Assembly: GCA_031216915.1 (NCBI GenBank)
Contig: CM062296.1
Coordinates: 58,154,584-58,218,583 of the forward strand
Length of the DNA stretch: 64,000 bases
Source: Pictodentalium vernedei
Taxonomy: Eukaryota > Mollusca > Scaphopoda > Dentaliida > Dentaliidae
Reading direction: 5' to 3'
Under the pieces are notes generated by a model, which was not told where the DNA came from, did not search any database, and saw nothing but the letters and a program-made list of their open reading frames with translations. Positions 9,890 to 18,517 of this stretch are shown here, piece by piece. Within the stretch, counting starts at the first letter, position 1; every line of letters starts with the position of its first letter. A program made the position numbers and the translations under genes.

Positions 9890-10785
9890 ATGTTTCTACA
9901 CGTCGGAGAGCAGGTTCGCGAATTAATGCGGAGCAAGGAGAACATTCAGACGCAGGACAGGTCCAGGCGATTGGGAGAAATGAGAGACGAGAGGCGACCA
10001 AGTTGTTCAGACCCGGTATCGATGCCCAGGAACGAGCGAGGAAGGAGATTGTCGAGGAACTGTGACCCATAAGAGAAGGTTCTCTGAGGATGGGTTCTAT
10101 TCCCGGTAGGTCTGTGTCGAGAACTCCGGAGAGAATCGACACCGATCCGAGTAGCGTCGGTAGTGTTACACCGAGAAGTTTGTCCGAATACACTCCGGAG
10201 AGGATCAAGACCGATGCGAGTAGCGTCGTTAGCAGCATCAGATCTGATGACGGCAGAGAAAAATATGCGATTTACGAATTTCGTCGAGAAGGTGATGACG
10301 ATTTCGTTGGTGACACGCATATATGGTTTGAAGGTGACTATTTGATCTTTGGTCCGAACAGGTACGAAAGGACCGACGGATTGCATACTGTGCTCTCTCA
10401 CAAGTGACCCGACTATTACACCCAAGCGGCATTGAATAATTATGGAGACATTCTGGTTCAGACTCACGCCATGAAGGAGAACAACGATGCCAGAGAGGCG
10501 AATACAAAGGATAGGAGAGGTTACAAGTGGAAGCACGTGGTGGAGCCCATATGGAAGGCGAACGAGTATTTCGTGAAATCGACGACTGGAAAGAGAATGA
10601 CGACCGACACGATATTTCTTCCGCGCGATCCCTGTGCCCTGTCAGAGAGATTGAGATTGTTGTTGGCTAGCAGAGAAGCTGGAAACACTGGAGTGGATAA
10701 CGAGATAGTGAGCGTGTGCGAATAATTGTTGAGGCAGAAGTTCTTGACTAAGACGGATTATCAAAAGTTGATGAATCGTTTGAAA
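9890..10785 (+). pseudogene. Conserved Polinton-associated protein, broken
   Basis: One reading frame runs from about 9967 to 10785, interrupted by TGA at about 10063, TGA at 10405 and TAA at 10723. The likely start (ATG 9890) is in another frame, so there is also a frameshift near 9960. The C-terminal half contains DPCALSERLRLLLASREAG, then NEIVSVCE and, after the last stop, LLRQKFLTKTDYQKLM. From memory this is a signature of an uncharacterised protein common in cnidarian and mollusc Polinton-like elements. The middle carries an acidic/aromatic stretch and a PERIDTDPSSVGS-like tandem pair (SRTPERIDTDPSSVGS / SEYTPERIKTDASSVVS). The function is unknown. It is the first gene of the rightward block. 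Confidence 0.65.
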
Positions 10786-10901
10786 TGATTAAAATAGTAA
10801 GAGAAGAGAGAGAAAACAAAAAAATATTAAGTAAATTAAAAAATAATATATACTCACAAAAAATAATAAAAAAATAACAAAAACCGAATTCTTAAAAAAG
10901 A

Positions 10902-11288
10902 ATGTCAGTGAGAAATAACAGGGGATATGCTAGATCATACGTCTACGGCGGATCGGGCATCGTCGATTCAATGATGCGATTTTTAACTCATAAATTCACC
11001 GGCGACGCCGCGAAACAGATCGCCTCGAGCGCTCTCAAAATCGGAAAGAAGACGGCGATCTACGCCGGTAAGAAAGCTGCGACCGAAGCGAGTGTTAGAA
11101 TAGCTTTAGAAGCCGGCAAGAGAGGAGCCAATGCGTTGATTAATAAATTGATAACTCCATCACAACCACCTACCAAACGATCGAGAATCGAACCAAAACG
11201 TTGGAAAGACTTCTATGAGAACATCGTGCCGATACAGGACTTGGCTAAAATGATGAAAGGATTGGGACTGAAAGTGATTCATAAATAA
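10902..11288 (+). CDS. Small basic protein, probable virion component
   Basis: A 128-aa ORF starting ATG in an AAAAAAGA context, intact, with no stop. It is rich in Gly, Ala, Lys and Arg. It has an amphipathic Ala/Gly/Lys central helix (about residues 35-85, e.g. AIYAGKKAATEASVRIALEAG) and a basic nuclear-localisation-like patch (PPTKRSRIEPKRW). The place between the conserved protein and the packaging ATPase, and the composition, suggest an adenovirus pVI/pVII-type core or cement protein. That is inference, since no diagnostic motif is visible. It is one of the few undamaged ORFs of the element. Confidence 0.6.
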   Translation: MSVRNNRGYARSYVYGGSGIVDSMMRFLTHKFTGDAAKQIASSALKIGKKTAIYAGKKAATEASVRIALEAGKRGANALINKLITPSQPPTKRSRIEPKRWKDFYENIVPIQDLAKMMKGLGLKVIHK

Positions 11289-11376
11289 ATAAAACAAAAC
11301 TTTTATATACATATATAAAAAAATAGAAATAAAAAAAATAGAAAAAAACCATAATTCAAATCATAGTAAAAAAAAA

Positions 11377-12554
11377 ATGGATATCAAAAACATGTCTTGG
11401 AATGATGAGATGACCAAGACGTCGAATGACGAACTCTTTTCCAAGGGCATAAGAGGTCTGGTAGTGGGAAAATCGAATTGCGGAAAGACCAATCTCTTGA
11501 TGAATCTGTTGTAGCGACCCGGCTGGTTGGATTACGACAGATTATTCGTTTTCGGCAAGAGTCTCTTTCAACCTGAGTACAGATTGCTCCGTGAGTGCAT
11601 GATGCGTAAATTATCCAAGGACGTCATGTCGAGAAACTTCGACAATCGTGACGACTTCAAAGGACACGAGACTTCGAATATATTGGAAGGAACGGCGAGA
11701 GAATTAACTAGGAGAAACGTCGAGTGTTCAAACATGGAATATAGGTTTTACGAGAATGCCGACGACGTTCCCGATCCCAGAGTTGAAGTCAGAGAACAAG
11801 AATCTCATGATCTTCGACGATCTGCTGTTGGATAGCCAGAATCGATGCAAATCGTATTATGTTCGGGGACGTCACAGCAACGTGGATTGTTTCTATCTGT
11901 CTCAGAATTATTTTTCACTGCCCAGACAGACGATAATGGAGAATGCTAATTTTCTGTGTCTCTTTCATCAGAATCTCAAGAATTTCAATCACATCTACAG
12001 TTAAAACTAAAAGTCCTGTCATGAAATGCGCACAAATAGCACGCTGATATGCGCGGTAATGTATGCATTATGGCCCAAGTAAAGCTATCAAATTCTGTAC
12101 ATATGGCCTGTGCACAAGCAATGTTTCAGCCAATGGACCTCCGGGTAACCCGGATGTCCATTGGCAGAAACATTGCATGTGTTTGCTATGAGTAACCAGG
12201 AGAACCTGCTGTGCTTCGGATGCCATTCGAATATGGCAATTGCGCGCAATTCCAACGCGCAATTAAGCCCAAATAAGCGGACTATTCGTGACAGGACTTC
12301 TAGTTTTAACTGTACAGAGATCATGTGGCCAACGACATGAGCAGGGAAGAATTCAGGAGATTCTGTAAGAATGTGTGGACAAAGGACTTCACAAGCTCGT
12401 GGTGATCGATTTGACTAGCGAATTTAACAACGGAAAATATCGAAGCAGATTCAATGATTTTGTTTATATTCCCGACGATAATAATAGAGAAGAGAATAAA
12501 AATAAAAAAAAATTAAAAAATATCGATAAATATATAAAAAAAATATATACATAA
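11377..12554 (+). pseudogene. FtsK/HerA-type genome-packaging ATPase, interrupted
   Basis: The ATG at 11377 opens MDIKNMSWNDEM. The Walker A motif is GLVVGKSNCGKTNLL (about residues 31-45). TAG at 11512 breaks the frame right after it. RPGWLDYDRLFVFGKSL follows, typical of Polinton ATPases. A frameshift near 11770-11800 moves to the frame with Walker B (NLMIFDDLLL) and the sensor-like FYLSQNYFSLPRQTI and FLCLFHQNL. At 11998 a 315-bp MITE interrupts the gene, and the coding sequence resumes at 12313 with RDHVANDM-like residues. A last frameshift lies near 12390 and the end is TAA 12552-12554. The role would be ATP-driven packaging of the element's DNA into capsids. It cannot be functional as it stands. 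Confidence 0.88.
11998..12312. mobile_element. Tc1/mariner-type MITE inside the ATPase gene
   Basis: 315 bp with TIRs CAGTTAAAACTA...TAGTTTTAACTG, TA target duplications at 11996-11997 and 12313-12314, and a central CCAATGGACCTCCGGG hairpin. The flanking coding sequence joins in frame if the element and one TA are ignored, so the insertion is clean and later than the viral gene. Confidence 0.92.
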
Positions 12555-12576
12555 TTAATAAATAATAAAAAAAAAT

Positions 12577-13315
12577 ATGTCAGAACATCACCTATTGGAA
12601 CAGATAGTCGAAAATACGGATGCAAAACAGTCCTTTCAAATCATTGTGAGTCACGACACGACTCGATTCACGACGAAATTCGAACCTTCCATTGAATTGA
12701 AGAAGGAAAAGAGATACGAGATGGCGTTGGTTAATCTCGAGACTTATTATTTGTTTCCCAACGTCACGGAAAAGAATATTGCATTCAAGTATTCTGACAG
12801 CGTGGATTGGTTCAAGGTTCGAATTCCCAAAGGGAGTTACAACATAGACGACCTGAACATTAACATCAAGACAAGATTGAAAAATATGAGAAGACTCGCT
12901 CCCAATACGAGTACTCTACAGATGATATTAGACTTGGGAGATAAATTTCGAGTGGATTTTAGTGTGGAAGATCCGATCGGCGAGCTATTGGGATTCGATC
13001 AAAAGATGTATCAAGGTCACACGGCATCTGAAAATATGGTAGACATTCTCGCAATCAATAGGATTTTAGTGAATGTCGATGTGATCTCGGGAAGTTACGT
13101 CGACAGTAGCACCCAGGCTACGATCTACTCGTTCTTTCCAGACGTTTTGCCGGGTGAAAAAAGATCGTGGAGTGACCTCAAAATCTCGTCTATTTACCCA
13201 TTATGCTGGACACGTTGTATAGCATCGAAACCATGTTGAAGGATCAGAACGGCGATCTGTTAGATCTTCTCAGAGAGAGAGAGTGACTATACGATTTCAC
13301 ATCAGAGAGATATGA
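12577..13315 (+). pseudogene. Penton-like minor capsid protein (single jelly-roll)
   Basis: An open frame from ATG 12577 gives 220 residues. It carries features of Polinton/adintovirus penton-like proteins: YEMALVNLETYY near residue 47, WFKVRIPKGSYNIDDLN near 87, LLGFDQ near 145, and ISGSYVDSS..TIYSFFPDVLPG near 170-190. After the PG a 1-nt frameshift near 13170-13190 shifts the ending (VYLPIMLDTLYS.., DQNGDLLDL). A second shift precedes a final TIRFHI-type beta strand near 13285-13315, a typical end of this family. In the family this protein forms the capsid vertices. It lies downstream of the ATPase with an AT-rich spacer. Confidence 0.8.
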
Positions 13316-13546
13316 AAAAAAAAAATATCAAGTAAATAAAAAAAAAATATATATAATTTGAAAAAAAAAACAAAAAATATTTTTTTGTATTTTTTCCATT
13401 TTTTTTTATATATGTAAGAAATAAAAAAAACAAAACAAACTTATAATATTTATAATAATAAAAAAAAAATTAAAAAAATTATAATATTCCTAATTAAAAG
13501 AAAATATATATATATATATAATCCAGTGAAAAAAAAAATCACAGAT

Positions 13547-14170
13547 ATGACTCACTACATCATTAAAAACGTGAACATATCCAAAGAACAGAAAGCTAAA
13601 CTTTGCAGAGCATTGAGTAACCGAGGCGAGGCCATTACAATTAAATTCAGTTACAAAGATCTGGCGAGTGGCGGTAGCAATCGGATCCCCTGGACTAAAA
13701 CTCAAATCAAAAGGATGGAGAAAGCAATTCATAAATGAATGGGAACGACAGTGAGACTGAGTCCCATTCAATTGAGATACAATCCAAGAATGAAAGGCGG
13801 TTTCTTGCCACTATTGGCGGGACTTGCTGCAAAAGCATTACCCATTCTCATGAAGATGGTGTTGCCAGCTCTGGGTATGGGAACTCTTTTGGGACTCGCT
13901 AGTTCGGCAGTCGAAAAATTAATGGGTACAGGATTGTTTCCGAAGAAGATAGGAAACAGACTGTTTATGAATAAGAGAGGAGCCATGTTTCACATAGACG
14001 TCGAAGGTAAATGATTGTATCTAGGACCCACGAGAAAAGGCAGCTATGCTTTCCACGGAGACGGTCTCTATCTGAAAACTGGATAGAATGTGGAACAAAT
14101 CGGTGAAGGTTTGTTGTTCGGTCAGAATTTGACATTTAAGAATATACCCATTTTGGGTATGTTATTATAA
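13547..14170 (+). pseudogene. Adenovirus pX/pVI-like hydrophobic capsid-associated protein
   Basis: One continuous frame of 207 codons from ATG 13547 to TAA 14168-14170, broken only by TGA 13736, TGA 14012 and a TAG near 14084. The N-terminal part is basic (NISKEQKAKLCRALSNRG, SYKDLASGGSN). The centre is a Gly/Ala/Leu-rich hydrophobic run (GGFLPLLAGLAAKALPILMK, LPALGMGTLLGLASSAVEKL). The C-terminus repeats GLYL/GEGLLFG-type beta motifs and ends NIPILGMLL, as in related Polinton proteins. The hydrophobic run resembles membrane-active peptides of adenovirus pX/pVI. That role is inference. Confidence 0.65.
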
Positions 14171-14265
14171 AAAAAAGAAATAACAATTAAAAAAAAATAT
14201 CAAATATCTTAAAAAAAAGAGGTTTTTTTTCGTTTTTTTTATATATTTATATAAGAAATAAAAGA

Positions 14266-14444
14266 AAGGAAACAAAAGGAGAGAGGAAAAAAACTTCTTT
14301 TAAAAGACGTGTTAACAAAAACGTTTTTGTCATCAAAACATTTGTTTTACGAAAAAAGAAATGAAACAAAAGGTGAGAGAAAAAAACATCTTTTAAAAGA
14401 CGTGATAACAAAAACGTTTTTGTCATCAAAACAATGTTCGTTTT
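14266..14444. repeat. ~90-bp direct duplication upstream of the unknown ORF
   Basis: The block AACAAAAGGAGAGAGGAAAA..CTTTTAAAAGACGTG..CAAAAACGTTTTTGTCATC occurs twice (about 14268-14350 and 14365-14444) with few differences. The second copy runs into the ORF that starts nearby. Confidence 0.75.
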
Positions 14445-15165
14445 ACGAAAAGCTTTTAGCTTTTCCTAAACATTTACACGAGTTTGAATTAGAAAGAATT
14501 CGATCAGAACAAATCGAATATAACTTACGTTTAAACAAGTGCATAATATTGTTTTTGTTACTATTGTCAATCATATCTCAAAATCGAAACTATCTTGAAA
14601 ATATCGAAATGTGTTCGAATGATAAAAATGCATTTTATTATCAAAATTATCATGTGATTATAGGTATCCTAGATTGTTTAAAATACAAATTGAAACTTGT
14701 AAATCGTTACAAATACGGGGAAATTTATTACATGTATATTTGCATGAAAAACGTAGTTAATGTATTCAATCATGGTTGTGGTGGTGATGAAAATATTGGA
14801 AAAAATCCATTTGTCAGTGTGTTAAAAATATTCGCAGATTACACTCATTCATGTCAAATAGATCGTGGATCACATTTGCTAAAATGATGGAAATCATTAT
14901 TTATTTCCTGTATCTTTCTAATGATGACGATGATGATGAAAAAATGATAGTTTTATCGCAATACGAAAAGCATAAAATCCTTCTTTCGAAAAAATATAAT
15001 AAAAAAATTATGCGCAATCATAATAAATGGAAAGAATTCGTTCATTCGTTTGATGATCAGATGAATAGAATTGGTACTATATATAGAGAGAGAAAAATAA
15101 ATAAAAGAAAAAAAAATAATAGTAATAAAAATATAAAAAAATATTATAAAAAATTATTTTTTTAG
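14309..15165 (+). CDS. Hypothetical AT-rich protein(s) of the virus-like element
   Basis: Two overlapping open frames (14309-14887, 192 aa; 14851-15165, 104 aa), probably one gene with a frameshift near 14870. I do not recognise either. The first is rich in Tyr, Asn, Lys and Ile with a hydrophobic helix (CIILFLLLLSII, about residues 78-90). The second ends in a Lys/Asn-rich low-complexity tail after a DDDDDE stretch. The N-terminus of the first lies within the local duplication, so the true start may be the later Met at about 14372-14430. Codon use is much more AT-biased than in the capsid genes. Confidence 0.4.
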
Positions 15166-15202
15166 GACTGAGAAAAAACTTTTTTTTCGTACACATATAA
15201 TT

Positions 15203-15563
15203 ATGAGTAAAACGAACGTGTCCATGGAATCGAGAGCTTGGTTTCTTCAAAGGGCATTGTGTAGAGCTTATGTGATATGCGTGAACAACTTCCTAGCATC
15301 TTGCATGAAAGATGTCTCAGCTGTCAAATTGGAATGCATACGACGTGATCGAATGTTGGAGACAATTCATGTTTTGCATTGGAGAACACAAGCCCTCAAA
15401 ATTGGATGAGTTGAAGTTAGCGCATCGATGTCTCACCATCGAAGACAGGGGACATGTTTAGGAATATTTGTTGGGAAAGGGGATATCACTACCACCACTA
15501 AAACAATGTCCCCACGGGAATCACGTTTTTATGGATTCTTTGTTGAAGGGAAGAAACCATTAA
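15203..15563 (+). pseudogene. Hypothetical small His/Cys-containing protein, frameshifted
   Basis: The first frame from ATG 15203 reads MSKTNVSMESRAWFLQRALC to about residue 55. A shift near 15365 moves to the frame holding CIGEHKPSKLDELKLAHRC, then a TAG near 15459, then EYLLGKGISLPPLKQCPHG and a TAA at 15561-15563. Several Cys/His (HRC, CPHGNH) could bind zinc. It is short, about 120 codons, with no family recognised. It lies in the rightward block between the unknown ORF and the two-segment membrane protein. Confidence 0.45.
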
Positions 15564-15643
15564 AAAATATTTTTCGTTAATTAAATAAGGGGTGAAAATA
15601 AAAAGTACATGAAAAATAATAATAATATATATAAATAAATAAA

Positions 15644-16306
15644 ATGAAAATGGAACTTCGGAGTCAAAAAATATATCCATTGTTAGAGAAATTGGACGTC
15701 GAGCCCATGGAACCTCTTCTACCACCACCAGGACAGAAGTATCAAATCGAACAAATCAATAGAATTCAATCTTATCTGATGTGAGAGAGAGATTCTCATC
15801 ATTTGCTCAACAAGAAATATTTGGAATTTGAAAAATGCGTGCATGGTGTGGATTTGACTCTCATTGTGATCTCTATAGGTTTGAACATTGCCGGAATAAG
15901 TCTATTGTCGACTGCCATCATTGCTCTTCCATTCATGTTGGCTGTAGAAGGATTGGCTTTGAATGCCGGATTCGCCAGTATGATCGGAAAATTTCTCACT
16001 AAGAAATTATCCGTGAAGGCAAAGAAATGCAAAAACATCAGCGTTATAGCCAATGCAAAGATCAACATCGTGTTGAATAAGATCTCCATGGCATTGAAAG
16101 ACAGTAGGATTTCGAACGGCGAATACGTCGACATATTGAACGAAAAACAAAAATATGAAGTAATGAAAGTGAAGATAAGAGTCAAGAATCATCAGATCAT
16201 CAAGGAACAATTGAAGAATTCTCTCATGGAAACAGGTAGGGAAGAAGTGAGACAATCGTTTCATAAATTGTTGGATCCCAAAAAGATTCCAGAAGCAATC
16301 GATTGA
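15644..16306 (+). pseudogene. Conserved Polinton-associated membrane protein (two TM)
   Basis: A frame of about 220 codons from ATG 15644 with a single TGA at 15782-15784. The N-terminus is Pro-rich (EPLLPPPGQKY). Two adjacent hydrophobic segments follow (LIVISIGLNIAGISLLSTAI and ALPFMLAVEGLALNAGFASM), then a basic hinge KFLTKKLSVKAKKCKN and a helical, charged C-terminus (SVIANAKINIVLNKISMAL, EKQKYEVMKVKI). The hairpin followed by a KxxKH-like basic stretch is familiar from many invertebrate Polinton-associated ORFs of unknown function. A role in membranes of the particle or cell is plausible but unproved. Confidence 0.6.
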
Positions 16307-16410
16307 AAAAACAAAAAAATGTATATATATAAAAGAAAAAAAAACTTATATATATGAAAAAAAAATAAATAATTAAAAAATATATACGAAAAACAAAAAA
16401 ACAAAAACAA

Positions 16411-16671
16411 ATGAATTGCATCAAATGCAAGAGAGTTACCTATACAGTTAACATTTAAAAAGTACTGATGAAAAATAAAAGTCCCATGCTTCACAGAATG
16501 TGTAATGTGTGCAGTTCGACCAAGACACAATTCGTCAAATGCAGTGCTGGTCTGATGAATAAATTAATTAATAATCTACCCGTCGAAATGCATCTGCCAG
16601 GACATCAATTCAGGGGATTCACTGTTTGTTCAGAGGATCGAGTTCGATCAACAGAGAGACTACTGTACTAG
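16411..16671 (+). pseudogene. DUF5679-like zinc-ribbon protein, broken
   Basis: ATG 16411 opens MNCIKCKRVTYT, with an in-frame TAA at about 16456. It continues SPMLHRMCNVCSSTKTQFVK and then LPVEMHLPGHQFRGF. The pair CxxC ... CxxC with STKTxF and the downstream EMHLPGHxF are hallmarks of DUF5679-type proteins found in Polintons. The last part overlaps the 3' end of the converging minus-strand gene at 16619, so the natural end is probably a little before that. It is likely a nucleic-acid-binding zinc ribbon; the exact function is unknown. Confidence 0.7.
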
Positions 16672-17911
16672 CTGCTTCAGGATTATTGGTTTTCATCCTG
16701 AAATTAATCCTGTCTCCCATTCGCACCTTGAGAGGCGTACTGAAGACGCTGGTGTTTGAGTATTGTTCCTTCTTCTTCTCGACTCTGTACATCTTGTTGC
16801 ATCGCACACCATTCACCACGAGATTGACTATTGCTTTTTCACTCAAGTCCATAGAAGTCAGCCTCATTCGAATGATATCGCCTCCCACCGGCATAGGGTA
16901 TCCTACCAGACAATGCAGCTGTCCATTACCCCTGTTTCTGAAGGACCATTTGGCTTTTTCTGCAGCTAACGCCCCGCTCTTCTTGCCCCATATGGTGATC
17001 AATTGTCTGGCGTATTTGATCTTTTCCATGGCGTAGATGAGGGTGCAGGCATCCAACATGTGGGTGACCGTATTTTTGTCCAAGTACTGTCTGGTGATCA
17101 CGCTGGAAGGAAATTCCGGTTCGTCATCGAGACCGAATACATTCTAACCGGCCATGTCGATGCCTGCCTCCATGGTTCCTCCAGATTTTTTGTTCAGAGC
17201 CAATTCATCAACTTTAGATTCCAGATAGGATTGAGAATCCAGTAGGGCAGAATCAACATATCCTTTGTTGACCGCCATCAAGTATTCATCATTATTGTCG
17301 ATCGCAGACAGATTAAATATCTTGTTCAATCCCGCATCCAGATCCGATTTCATTACTAACTCATCGACATTATTCTTTCTCAGTTCCAAGTTTACATATT
17401 GTTTGGTTGTTGCATCGTTGGATTTGTGGGATTGGGTACATTAATTATCTTGTTAGAATTTGCATTCAATTTGGAATGCATCACTTTAGGAACGTAGTGA
17501 TCTCTCAGATGGTTGCTGAATCTCACGTGAGCATCGTCCGCATATCTTTTAGTGGCGACGTCAGTCAAATCTCTAGGATCTCATACGTTCACCACTAGTT
17601 TAAATTTTAAGTTGAGATCTTCCAGCATGTTTTTTTTTTGATGTAATTATCTCTCATCAACTGCTGGAAAGTTTCGTCTCATTATCAACATATTTTTTAG
17701 TCACAGCATCCGACAGATCGACAAGTTCAGGAACATTGTAGATTTTCTTATTATGTAAGTTTAAAGGTTCTTGTCAAGGTTCGTTTCTCCGAGCGTATCG
17801 TTCATCTAATTTGGCAATGTTACCATCAATAACTTTGACTGTAACTCTTCTTTTCTTTCTAGAGGAGTAACCTTCATCATCATAAGCGTGACCAAATTTA
17901 TGAAGTGTCAT
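16619..17911 (-). pseudogene. Fibre/spike-like protein with repeated KKYVD motifs, frameshifted
   Basis: It starts at ATG 17911 (MTLHKFGHAYDDEG, then basic SSRKKRRVTVKV) and ends at TAA 16619-16621: about 430 codons with several frameshifts (for example near 17770, 17650 and 17390). The shaft has recurrent motifs of the form D-A-V/T-x-K-x-Y-V/A-D: DLSDAVTKKYVDNE, DLTDVATKRYADDA, TTKQYVNLELR, AVNKGYVDSALL, VTRQYLDKNTV, as well as GGTMEAGIDMAG. Such repeats mark trimeric phage-like and adenovirus-like fibre shafts. The C-terminal ~100 residues form a Gly-poor beta-rich head (VFSTPLKVRMGDRINFRMKT). It is probably the attachment fibre of the virus-like element; this is inference from repeat architecture. 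Confidence 0.6.
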
Positions 17912-18100
17912 GTTTTGTTTTCGAATTTTTTATTTTTATTTTTTTTTAATTAGGAATATTAGAAGTTTTCTTTTTTATTATTATTATTTAAATAAACAAT
18001 TAAAAAAATCTTATCATAAAAATAATTTTATTATAAAAATAATTTTATTATATTTACATCTCTCTCTCTATATATATATATCAAAAAACAATTAGTTTTT

Positions 18101-18448
18101 TTAATGTAAATTGTTGGGAATATCTTGAAAGTGATCTCCTTCTGACCATCTCTTGAGAACGTAGAGACACAGGTGACCACAAAACACTCTATCTGGTGCT
18201 TACGCTCATTTGGTATTGTAAATAACTGATGATAAATAGTTTCTTATTTTCATCGGCAGTGAGATTCCATAGCTATCGAAATAATAATTTTTATTGTTTG
18301 AAAAACGCGTGACCCAATGCGTGCCCTCATCTCCGATGTCATCCAGATTTAAAATTCCACATTCCAAATTGTCATCTTTTTTCTTTCTTGGCAAAGCATC
18401 TCTAGAAAACATACCTCGAAAATGTTTGATTTTTAATTCTTTTGCCAC
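18101..18448 (-). pseudogene. Adenain-like cysteine protease
   Basis: ATG 18448 gives MAKELKIKHFRGMFSRDALP; the end is TAA 18101-18103. The catalytic triad is visible: His in GTHWVTRF (about residue 44), the acidic position in YYFDSYG (about 56), and Cys in FCGHLCLYVLKRW near the C-terminus. ECGILNLDD upstream of the His is also typical. Two in-frame stops (TGA, TAA at about 18205 and 18199) separate the His/Asp part from the Cys part. In the family it matures capsid proteins and sometimes needs DNA and a pVI-type peptide as cofactors. About 115 codons is close to the compact Polinton form. Confidence 0.85.
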
Positions 18449-18517
18449 TTTCGATAGATCATATGTTTTGTTTTTTTCTGTTTTGTTTTATTTATGTTTT
18501 TTTTCTATTCTTTTTCT

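Noticed and set aside
14309-15165. Assignment of this region as the missing major capsid protein
   Set aside because: No jelly-roll-like pattern or size (about 290 codons, Lys/Asn/Ile-rich, low-complexity tail); kept as unknown.
16626-17036. Plus-strand ORF of 136 codons
   Set aside because: Shadow of the minus-strand fibre-like gene; the minus frame has coherent composition and motif repeats.
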